This document shows, one piece after another, positions 25,689 to 33,700 of a DNA stretch of 64,000 bases. The stretch comes from Micromonospora echinospora. Lineage in GTDB: Bacteria > Actinomycetota > Actinomycetes > Mycobacteriales > Micromonosporaceae. Below the pieces are notes generated by a model. It saw only the letters and a list, made by a program, of their open reading frames with translations, did no database searches and was not told the DNA's origin. Both the position numbers and the translations under genes were made by a program. The DNA lies in the NCBI RefSeq assembly GCF_900091495.1, contig NZ_LT607413.1, positions 7,331,001-7,395,000 on the forward strand. Direction: 5' to 3'. Each line of letters begins with the position of its first letter. Positions within the stretch are counted from its first letter, which is position 1.

Positions 25689-26936
25689 ATGTCCGGCGAC
25701 CAACGGGAACTCCACCATCTCGTGTGCGGCGACGATGCGCTCGCCGCCGCCGTGGCCCGACGCCTCCTGGCCGCACCCGACACAAGGGTGACGCTGGCCG
25801 TACCGGAGTACGCCGTGGAGCTGGTATCCGCCGGGCTTCCCGGTGCGGCGTCGGTGCTCGTCGCCGATCGGCTCGACGCCGAGGTCCTGGCCCGCTGCGG
25901 GCTCGTCGACACCGTGACGGTCCTGCGCCAGGACACCGCGCTGCGCGACGCTCTGCTGGCCCGCGCTCACCAACCGCGGGCGAGGTTGGTGATCCGGACC
26001 GAACTGCTCGCCGACGCGGCTCCGTACGATGCCCGGTGTTTCTCCCCGGCGTCCACAGTCGCCCGCGCATACCTGTCGGCAGTGGCCTCCACGGCGCCCC
26101 GCCGGCCTCGATCGTTACCGGCCCTCGGGGGTGCGCGACGCACCCCGTACCCACGGCGCATCGTGCGCAACCAGCTACGGGCCCGGGCGGCGCGGGTCGC
26201 CCTGGTCGCACTCATCCTCGCCCTGCTGAGCACCACGCTGCTCGCCGTGCTGGAGGATCTCAGTATCGGCCAGGCCCTCTACATCACACTGCTGCGCAGC
26301 GCAGCCGAACCGGACCTGGCCGGCAGCACCGCCGTGCAGCTCTACCAGGTCTGCTTCGCGCTGCTCACAGTGCTGGGCAGTGTCACCACCGGTGTCTACC
26401 TCGGTGACGCCCTCCAACAGGGCCGGACCCTCGCCGCCGCCGGTCTACCACCGGCGGGGATCCGCGGACATGTCGTGATCGCCGGACTCGGAGAACGCGG
26501 GACACACCTCGTGCGCGCCCTCCACGATGCCGGCGACGAGATCGTCGCCATCGACTCCCAACCGACTGCGCGGGGCGTACGCGCCGCCCGCCGACGCGAC
26601 ATCCCCGTCATCGTCGACGACGCACGCTGGCCCGACACGCTGCTCCACGCCGCCCTCGACCGAAGCCGGGCCCTGGTCGTCACCACCCCCGACGACGACA
26701 CCGGTCTCACCATCGTGACGGCCGCCCGGACGATCCGCCCCGAGCTACCCATCGTCTGGCTCCCCAGAGACGACGACCTCGTCGCCCTGGCCGGCCGGCT
26801 GCCCCACGTCGCCGTTCCGGACGCGACCCTCGACGACATCGCCGGACAGGTAGCCGACCTGCTGACCAACCACCAGCAGCCCCAACCCGTCAGCTCCGGT
26901 ACCGCAGCCGACCATTCCCCCGTCGGCGCAGGATGA
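25689..26936 (+). CDS. Membrane protein with C-terminal RCK/TrkA-N nucleotide-binding domain
   Basis: A 415-residue protein. It has an N-terminal Rossmann-like segment (HHLVCGDDALAAAVARRLL), two TM helices near 171-190 and 219-240, and then a classic TrkA-N/RCK domain. That domain begins GHVVIAGLGERGTHLVRAL and carries the acidic IVAIDSQP strand end. The layout, regulatory domain with two TM segments, recalls CASTOR/POLLUX or RCK-gated ion channels, but no potassium selectivity signature (TVGYG) is visible. ATG at 25689 follows GGGTGA. It lies 75 bp behind the NACHT ATPase on the same strand, so co-transcription is likely. Confidence 0.8.
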   Translation: MSGDQRELHHLVCGDDALAAAVARRLLAAPDTRVTLAVPEYAVELVSAGLPGAASVLVADRLDAEVLARCGLVDTVTVLRQDTALRDALLARAHQPRARLVIRTELLADAAPYDARCFSPASTVARAYLSAVASTAPRRPRSLPALGGARRTPYPRRIVRNQLRARAARVALVALILALLSTTLLAVLEDLSIGQALYITLLRSAAEPDLAGSTAVQLYQVCFALLTVLGSVTTGVYLGDALQQGRTLAAAGLPPAGIRGHVVIAGLGERGTHLVRALHDAGDEIVAIDSQPTARGVRAARRRDIPVIVDDARWPDTLLHAALDRSRALVVTTPDDDTGLTIVTAARTIRPELPIVWLPRDDDLVALAGRLPHVAVPDATLDDIAGQVADLLTNHQQPQPVSSGTAADHSPVGAG

Positions 26937-27025
26937 ACTAGAGGCCGTTGACCTGGGCTTATGCTCCGGTCAACGGCCGTTCTGCGTACTGTCGGGACAG
27001 CCGGATTCGAACCGACGCCCCGTGG
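26924..27025. repeat. Att-like repeat copy A: hairpin plus tRNA 3'-end remnant
   Basis: The unit starts with GGCGCAGGATGAACTAGAGG. A perfect 11-bp hairpin follows (GGCCGTTGACC at 26943-26953, complement at 26968-26978), then CCGGATTCGAACCGACG, which is the T-arm and acceptor side of a minus-strand tRNA. No complementary 5' half is present, so this is a remnant, not a gene. Related copies are at 28320 and 29748. The 322-bp gap from 26937 to 27258 holds only this repeat and unrecognised sequence. Confidence 0.7.
26943..26978. terminator. Hairpin terminator behind RCK gene
   Basis: An 11-bp perfect stem with a 14-base loop beginning 7 bp after the RCK stop codon. It was probably the terminator of the minus-strand tRNA whose 3' end remains beside it, and now can serve the plus-strand operon. 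Confidence 0.65.
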
Positions 27026-27258
27026 TTGGTGGCCCCGCGTCCGGGAACTCGACCGGAGCGTCACGACGCGGATTGCCCTGTGCGGGCACGCTTCCACAGT
27101 GCGACGACGCGTCTGAGCGCCCTGACGGCTGTCGGCGTGCTGGGTCAACTCGGCGAGATCGTCGAGGCCCGAGCCCCGCGCGTGGGCATCTGCCTGGTCG
27201 AACAGATCCGTCTGCACCACGGCGCAGGGATCCGGCCCTGACCGCCATGCGTGCTCGG

Positions 27259-28089
27259 TCAGCGCAGTCCGGCGAACAGGTCGTCCTCGGGCGTCGGCGC
27301 ATCGGTTTTGTCGCGGACCCGGACGAAGGTTTCCATGCCCATCAGCTCGGTGAAACGTTCCTGGCCAAGTTGCAGGAAGAAGATGTTCTCGGCCTGACTC
27401 GCGTGCGCAGCCAACGATTCGAACTTCTGCGCGCCGTAGCCGCTCGTGTCCACCCAGGTGGTGATCTCATCGTCGGGCAGGCCGAGCTGCGGCACCGTAT
27501 CCGAAGGCCCGTCCGGCTCGGGAAACTCGACGCCGATCTCCTTCATCACGCGGCCGAACTCCTGAAACGCACTACGCGGCACGGTGGTCCAGTACACCTT
27601 CGCCGGGATGTCCGTCCGCTCGACGGCGGACATCGTGATGCGGTGCGCCTGGATGTGGTCCGGATGGCCGTAGAAGCCGTTTTCGTCATAGGTGACGACG
27701 ACGTCGGGTCGATAGCGCCGGATCAACTCGCTCAGCCGGTCGGCCGCCTCCGCCACCGGCGTGTTCCAGAAGGCGTCAGGAGCGTCATTGGCCGCCCAAC
27801 CCATCATGCCGGAGTCGGCATAGCCGAGCGTCTCCAGATGCGTGACCTTCAACGCCTCGCAACTGGCCGCCAACTCGGCCCGACGCATCGCTACCACAGC
27901 CTCCGGGTCGTGCCCCGGGTCGCCCGGCTTCACTCCGCCGGGCCCGTCGCCGCACCGCCCGTCCGTGCAGGTCACGAGCACCGTCGTGATCCCTTCCGCC
28001 GCGTACCGGGCGAGAACGCCGCCAGTACTGGTCGCCTCGTCGTCCGGGTGCGCGTGCACCGCCATCAGCGTCAGAGATCGCTCAGCCAC
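27259..28089 (-). CDS. PIG-L/LmbE family deacetylase
   Basis: A 276-residue zinc N-deacetylase. AHPDDEATSTGGVLARYAAEG near residue 12 holds the metal ligands and catalytic Asp. YDENGFYGHPDHIQAH near residue 140 supplies the third ligand. The family includes MshB and mycothiol S-conjugate amidase (Mca) of actinomycetes and the antibiotic enzyme LmbE. The GTG start at 28089 has a GGTGGTGGG site upstream; an unstructured extension to 28314 is unlikely to be translated. It is bracketed by att-like repeat copies A and B, so it may have been carried by an integrated element. Confidence 0.88.
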   Translation of the reverse strand: MAERSLTLMAVHAHPDDEATSTGGVLARYAAEGITTVLVTCTDGRCGDGPGGVKPGDPGHDPEAVVAMRRAELAASCEALKVTHLETLGYADSGMMGWAANDAPDAFWNTPVAEAADRLSELIRRYRPDVVVTYDENGFYGHPDHIQAHRITMSAVERTDIPAKVYWTTVPRSAFQEFGRVMKEIGVEFPEPDGPSDTVPQLGLPDDEITTWVDTSGYGAQKFESLAAHASQAENIFFLQLGQERFTELMGMETFVRVRDKTDAPTPEDDLFAGLR

Positions 28090-28319
28090 CCCACCACCAT
28101 ACGAGGGACGTCCGACCCACCAGCATTGCCACGCTGCGCGGCGGCTGAAACGAGGCGAGATACGTTGGCTCCGGTTGCTGATCTGGACCGCGCGTAGCGT
28201 GAACTCCGATAAGACCTGCGAGTGACCACCTATCGGTGCCGGACGTCCCGCAGCGGTGCTTGCTGCCGCCCCGAATTGAGCTGAACCGCCTGTTACCCGG
28301 CAACTGCCAATCAATCCCG

Positions 28320-28370
28320 TGCCGGCGCAGAATGAATTAAAAGCCGCCTACCAGGGCATATGCTCCGGCC
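28320..28370. repeat. Att-like repeat copy B, truncated
   Basis: It shares GGCGCAGAATGAATTAAA and the following CCAGGGCATATGCTCCGG spacing with copies A and C. Homology stops where an IS1634-like transposase remnant begins, and no tRNA T-arm remains. Confidence 0.6.
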
Positions 28371-28640
28371 TGATGCTCCAGCCGGTGGTGTTCTCGATCC
28401 ATAGGGACACGGCCAGGGCGGCGAACACGATGGTCAGGTGCGCTTCGATCGATTCGCGGGTGTGATGGTGGATCGGTCGGGCGGCCAGGTCGGCCTTGGG
28501 CATCCGAAAGGACTCCTCGACCTGCAGTAGCCGGCTGTTGGCGCGCCTGCTCTGCGGGCGCATACCCCAACCGGGTGCCGATCTTCTTGGCGCCGGCCAG
28601 CCCGGAGATCGGCAAGCAGGAAGTCGGCGTCCATCGACCG
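28348..28640 (-). pseudogene. IS1634-like transposase, C-terminal remnant
   Basis: The reading frame ending at 28348 encodes VEESFRMPKADLAARP, then HTRESIEAHLTIVFAALAVS and TGWSIR. This is the conserved C-terminal block of IS4-superfamily (IS1634) DDE transposases around the catalytic glutamate. The usual C-terminal tail is replaced by repeat copy B. Upstream coding is frame-shifted, so no intact transposase exists. Confidence 0.8.
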
Positions 28641-28688
28641 CGCTCTTCGCGGTGTGCGACGTTGCCCGGACCGCGTAGTGTTGACGGC

Positions 28689-29315
28689 GTGGACTCAGAA
28701 GTCGTCGTCAACATAGCGGCAATCGCCATCTCGGCTACGTCGCTGGCTGTTTCTGGAGCTCTCGCCACCCGGCAGAATCGGACGGCGTCTGCCGGGTATT
28801 CTCTGCCGGTCGTTCTAGAGATCTTCAGCCAGTTTCGTACGGAGGAGTTCTACGAGGCTCGGCGATATGTCTATGATGACCTGAACAAGGATTTCGACCA
28901 GCCTGTCGCCTATTCCGAACTACCTTCCGACGTCTTGGCCAAAGTGCGGATCGTGGCTGGCCGGTACGATGATCTGGGCAAGCTCGTGGCTCACGGAGTC
29001 GTGGGCGAGGAACTGATCCTCGGAGCCAATGGACCTGGCATCCGCAAAGTCTGGAAATGCGTCGCTCCTTTTATCTACGAAGAACGCAGGAAGCGAGACG
29101 TCATGACCGGCGTCTACCTGGAAGATCTCGCGCACCGGGCCTCCCGAAATCCGCCACACAAGATCTACGCGAAACTCGGACTTCGTTACGCCAGGACGCA
29201 GGAAGGTCGAGACGCGCCTCGATCACCCGCGTCCCGACTTGGCTCATTTGGCGCGCGCCGTGGATCGAGTCCAGTGCTGTCCGTAGTTCAGCGGGTATGG
29301 GGGCGGCGGCGGTGA
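28689..29315 (+). CDS. Hypothetical protein with N-terminal TM segment
   Basis: A 208-residue protein from a GTG at 28689. Residues 4-25 (EVVVNIAAIAISATSLAVSG) form one TM helix, followed by a soluble helical domain with EIFSQFRTEEFYEARRYV and DDLGKLVAHGVVGEELI. This resembles the small DUF4760-like membrane proteins seen in mobile and defence islands. The C-terminal 40 residues are Arg/Ser-rich and may be out of the original frame. Lower GC than the surroundings suggests acquisition. Function unknown. Confidence 0.6.
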   Translation: MDSEVVVNIAAIAISATSLAVSGALATRQNRTASAGYSLPVVLEIFSQFRTEEFYEARRYVYDDLNKDFDQPVAYSELPSDVLAKVRIVAGRYDDLGKLVAHGVVGEELILGANGPGIRKVWKCVAPFIYEERRKRDVMTGVYLEDLAHRASRNPPHKIYAKLGLRYARTQEGRDAPRSPASRLGSFGARRGSSPVLSVVQRVWGRRR

Positions 29316-29542
29316 TGGTGTGGTCGCCAGCTTGGATCTGGATGGTGCGGTAGCGGCGCCCGCTCAGCCATCAGCGCCACCAGCTAAGCGAGCTTCGCCA
29401 CGGTCAAGTCGTCGTTCCCACTCAGTGACAGCCCTATCAAGACGTTCCGCGAGGTCGCGAGGTGTCTTTGTCCGCGCCGAGGTCAGCAACGATCTCACGC
29501 AGCGCGAGAACATGAGGCTTCGTAACTGGACGACGCCAACTC

Positions 29543-29731
29543 TTGCATTCCACCGCTGACGCCAGGGTGCCGGTGCACGTGCTCCGCAAGATTGCCGGGC
29601 ACGGTTCGCTGACCACGACGCAGCGGTACCTTCACCCCGACCGGCAGACCATCACCGATGCCGGAACGGCACTCAGCGCGCATTTGAAGGCCCGCCGGTC
29701 CCCAGATGGCCCCCAGCTACGCGCGGTCTAG
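29543..29731 (+). pseudogene. Tyrosine recombinase (integrase), C-terminal fragment
   Basis: About 60 codons remain, carrying VPVHVLRKIAGHGSLTTTQR, then YLHPD. This is the C-terminal box of phage-type integrases with the GH motif and the nucleophilic tyrosine in RYLHPD. All upstream catalytic residues are gone. It ends 17 bp before repeat copy C and about 90 bp before the tRNA 3'-end remnant, the usual int-att arrangement of actinomycete integrative elements. Confidence 0.85.
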
Positions 29732-29747
29732 ATCAGCAATACCCTAC

Positions 29748-29849
29748 CGGCGCAGAATGAATTAAAGGCCTTTGACCTGGGCCTAAGCTCCGGTCAACGG
29801 CCTTTCTGCGTGCTTCCGAGACGGTCGGATTCGAACCGACGACCCCTTG
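29748..29849. repeat. Att-like repeat copy C: hairpin plus tRNA 3'-end remnant
   Basis: Begins CCGGCGCAGAATGAATTAAA. The hairpin AAAGGCCTTTGACC pairs with GGTCAACGGCCTTT (one mismatch). A 30-bp tRNA 3'-end segment at 29820-29849 matches the one at 38316-38345 with a single difference and in the same orientation. The next integrase fragment is immediately upstream, so this is a likely attachment site. Confidence 0.75.
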
Positions 29850-30180
29850 TTACCAACCGTAGCCGCCCTATAGCTTGTCACCAGTCGCCGGAAGCAAGCA
29901 TTGACCTGCACAGACGAGCTCGGAGAGCGATCACTTCTTGCCACTGTTGGTCAGCGTCGGCCAGGGTTTTCGGGGGGTAAACGGGGGCGTCGTCAGCACG
30001 TTTCCCAACGCCACCCGCACCCGCGCCCCCGCCACAGGCGCCCCGTCAACGACATGACCAACTTGCTTGCACCGGGATGAGCCCAGGCCGTCATCCGGGG
30101 CCGACTGCTGCCGGGACCCTTCACCAACCCGACCTCGATCCGCCAGTCCTTCTGCTTGCACCAGGTCAGCCAAACCTGAC
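29850..30180. other. Gap between att-like repeat and RHS gene
   Basis: About 330 bp without a convincing gene. A minus-strand open frame continues for about 60 codons after the RHS stop in another frame (ending near 29993) but shows no recognisable domain. If an immunity gene ever followed the RHS toxin, it is not visible here. Confidence 0.5.
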
Positions 30181-30759
30181 TCAGCAAACCCAGGCGTTCG
30201 AGCACCCCTCGACCCGGCCGAACACCGGGACGACCAGGTCCGGGTTCGGCTTGGGATATCCGAGGTCGTGGGTGACCTCGTCGTAAGCCCATCTGACCGT
30301 TCCGCCGATGTTCCACGTCAGATCGTCGGTGAGGGTAGAGGTGGCGTGCAGGGCGAAGTGCCAGGCCCGGTGGAAGGGCCTGCTGCGGCCCTGGTTCTCC
30401 GGGAGGTTGGCCCACTCGTCCTGGTTGCGCCAGCCCTGGATCACGGCGGGAATCACGGCCAGCGGCGGGAACTTCTTGGCGACCCGTGGGGCGGCCTGTA
30501 TCGCGACCCAGCGGAGCAGTTCGCCACCGTACTCCAGGGACTTCCGGAATAGCGCCTCGCCGAAGCCGTCCTTGATTTCGTCGGACTGGTCCTTTTTGTC
30601 GCAGTTGTTGCCCGAGTTGGAATCCTTGCACTCAAGGCCGGTGGGGTCGACGTGGTTGATCGGATCGTTGGCGGCGTAGGCGTAGCGGTTGAGACCGACC
30701 GTGTCCTCACCGTCGGTGATGGGGTCCGGCGAGACGAACCGGCCAAGTTCCGGATCGTA
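30181..30759 (-). pseudogene. RHS C-terminal tip separated by a TAA codon
   Basis: In the same frame as the RHS gene and directly after its TAA stop, 192 codons continue with [14 protein letters not shown] and [18 protein letters not shown], the conserved end of an RHS core. About 130 residues of unrelated tip sequence follow ([50 protein letters not shown]). Such tips are usually toxin domains; I do not recognise this one. Without readthrough or reinitiation (an ATG-like start at 30456 exists) it would not be made as part of the RHS shell. Confidence 0.75.
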
Positions 30760-33700
30760 TTAGCGGGCCTTGAGGTACACCAGGCCGGCCGCGTCGTGAC
30801 GCTGCCCGGTGAACCCGCGTGGCTCGTACGACAACGTGCCGGCCGTCGAGAGAACCTCACCGTAGGGGCGGTACCTCTTGCGGTGCACCTCCACCCCGGA
30901 GGCGTTGGTCTGAGCCTGCACCGAGCCCTGGTGGTCGGTGTGCACCCAGTACCGGGTCGTGCCGTCCGCCCTGGCCACGAGCGTGTCCGCGACTGAGATG
31001 TACTTGGTGGCCAGGCCCGCGGTGACGTCCACCTCGTAGTCGTCGCCGAGGTAGTGCCGAACGGCCGAGCCCTGCGCCTGGAACAGCCGGGTGCCGTCGG
31101 CGTCGTAGCCGAACGTCGTCGTGCTGCCCGAGCGGGTGACTGAGGCGAGACGGTTGTCGCCGTCCCAGACCAGCGTGCGCCCGGCACCGGAGACCATCAG
31201 ACCGGCCGTGTCGTAGGTGTAGGTGTTCGGGCCGGCCGACGTCACCGCGTGTGGTCGCGAGCTGTCGTAGCCGTAGGTGCCGAGGCGGGAGTTGGCGGCG
31301 ACGTTGCCCGTCGCGTCGTAGCTCAGGGTCTGGTGGTGGGCCGGCGTCGAGGCGCTGGTCGCCACGGTCAGCTGGCCCACCTCGTCGTACTCGAAGGTCC
31401 AGCCCTCGTCCGGGAACGGACTGTCGATCTGCTTGATCTTGCCCGTGGCGTCCCTGGTGAAGGTGGAGTCCTGGATGGTCGTCGAGCCCGAGGTCGTGGT
31501 GATCCGGTCCAGCCAGCCGCGCCGCGTGTCGTGCGACCTTGTGGTCACCGTGCCGTTGGCGTTCTCGAGCCGGATCAGCTTGCCCTCGGCGTTGTAACGG
31601 GCCGCGTCGACGTAGCCGGGGATGGCCAGCAACCGGCCGGCACCGTCGTACCGCAACGGGTCCGCCGGGGTGCCCTGGGTGTCGCCGTCGGGGTAGGTGG
31701 TCCACAGCGCCCGGTTGCCGGCGTCGAACCCGTACCGGAAGGTGTAACTCGCGCCGTTGACCGTCCTGACCGTCTTGACCACGCGGCCGAGGGCGTCGTG
31801 GTCGAGCGTCTTGGCGCCGGCGCCGTCGGTGGTCGTGGTGACCTTGCCGATGTTGTGGTAGCCGGCACGAACCTGGTCGTAGGTCCACGTCACGGTGACC
31901 GCCGAGGGCGTGCCGGCCCTGGTGGTCTTGCCGGTCTTGCGCCCGAGGGGGTCGTAGGTGAACGTGGTGCGCTGGCCGCGTGCGTCGGTCTGCGCCACCA
32001 ACCGCCCGGCGTCGTCCCACTCGTAGCCGGTGGTACCCGAGTTCGGATCGACCAACCGCGTCCTGCGGCCGAGCGAGTCCAGGTCGTAGGTGATGACGCT
32101 GCCGCCGGGATCGGTCGACCGGACCAGCTCGTCGCGCAGGTCATGGACGTAGGTCGCGATCCGGGTCACCCCGCCGACGGTCTGCTCGCGAGCGACACGC
32201 TTGTGGTATGCGTTCATGCGATCGGTCGTCGCGTGGCCGCGCTCGTCGGTCTCGGTCACCGACCACACGCCGTAGCGCTTGGTGCGGGTGGCGCCACCGG
32301 GCAGGGTTTCCCGGACAAGTCGGTCGAGGGCGTCGTAGTCGCTGGTGGTCGGGTAGGTGGTCGGCTGGGGCTGGCCGGAGACCCAGTAGTACGCGGCGGT
32401 CTTGACGGCGACCTGGCCGCGTGCGTTGAAGCTGGTGTCCACGTAGATGTCGCCGGTGGCGGCATCCGGTCCCCGGTCGGCCTTGCGCCAGGTGCGCTGC
32501 AGGCCGTCGATGTACCGGCGCGCCCACTGCAAGCCGCTCGTCCCGGTCGCGGCTGGACGTTCGATGCGTTCGTGCTGGGTCGCGGGGTCACCGACGTCGA
32601 CCCAGGTGTGCCGCTCGAACCGGCCGCCGGGCTCGGTCTTCTCGGTCAGTCGACAGAACGTGTCATAGGCGAGGGTGGTGGCCTGGCCGTTGAGGTCGGT
32701 GACCCTGGTCGGCCGTCCGCACACGGTGTCCCAACCCGCGGTGACCTGCTGGGACAGCGCGTTCGTCTCCGAGGTCTGGTACAGGTGGAAGGTCGGGTCG
32801 TATCCGAGGGTGGTCCGGCCGCCCAACGCGTCGATCTCGGCGGTCAGATTGCCGCTGTCGTCGTACTCCTTGCCCGTCTCGACATAGGAGTCGTCGGTCG
32901 AGAGCCAGCGCGCCGACCTGGTCTCCAGCCCGGCCGAGGGCGCCTGGTTCCACGTGGCGGCACCGTCGTAGTGGTTGCGGGTCTCGCGGAGCTTCGTACC
33001 CTGGCCGCCGACGCCCTGGACCAGGGTCACGACGGCCGGCTTGTTCACGATGTAGACATCCGGGTTGGGCACGAACGTGGTGATGGTGGTGCGCTCGTCC
33101 CCGGCCACGGCGTAGTCGCCGTGCTCGACCTGCTGGGTGAGCTCGCCGTAGGCGTTGTACTGGCGGGTGGTGTACGTGCGCTTGCAGTCCTCGCCGGGGC
33201 ATGCGTTGCCGGTGCCGTTGTAGGTGTTGACCCAGGTGCCGGTCGGCAGGGCCGTGCGCGGCTGCGTGGCGCCGTTGGTGGTGTACTCGTGGAGCGTCAC
33301 CTCCAGCAGGGCGCCGCCGCCGGCGCGCCGCTCGATGCGTTCCGGGTGGTCCAGCGCGCCGAGGTCCTGCCGGTACCACGTCTCGGTGTAGGGGCACGCC
33401 GACTCGCCCGCGACGCAGGGCCTGCTCTCCCGTTGCTGGCGGAATCCCTGGAACCGACGCTCCCCCCAGTGGTACGAGCCGCCCGAGTAGGTGAACTTCG
33501 TGACCGCCGAGCCGCCTCGGCCGTCCCCGACGGTCACCGCGGAGGCGGTCGGCACGACCGGTGGGTTGTTGGTGTTCGGCCAGGACGAGGACGGGGTGTA
33601 GTTCACCGCCGTGGTGCCGCCCCACTCGTTGGTGAGCGAGGTCAGCACGTCGGGCACCGGGCTGTCCACGTCCCAGACGCGCCGCGCGGTGGCCAGGCCG

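Noticed and set aside
26948..27241. 97-codon frame over repeat copy A
   Set aside because: It starts in the tRNA-derived repeat and hairpin; only its last half looks protein-like and matches nothing.
29811..29900. Apparent complete minus-strand tRNA with GCTTCCG/CGGAAGC ends
   Set aside because: The T-arm is followed by CGTCTCG, which has no complementary 5' strand, and the outer 7-bp pairing is 5 bases out of register. No D-arm is recognisable. It is a 3' fragment.
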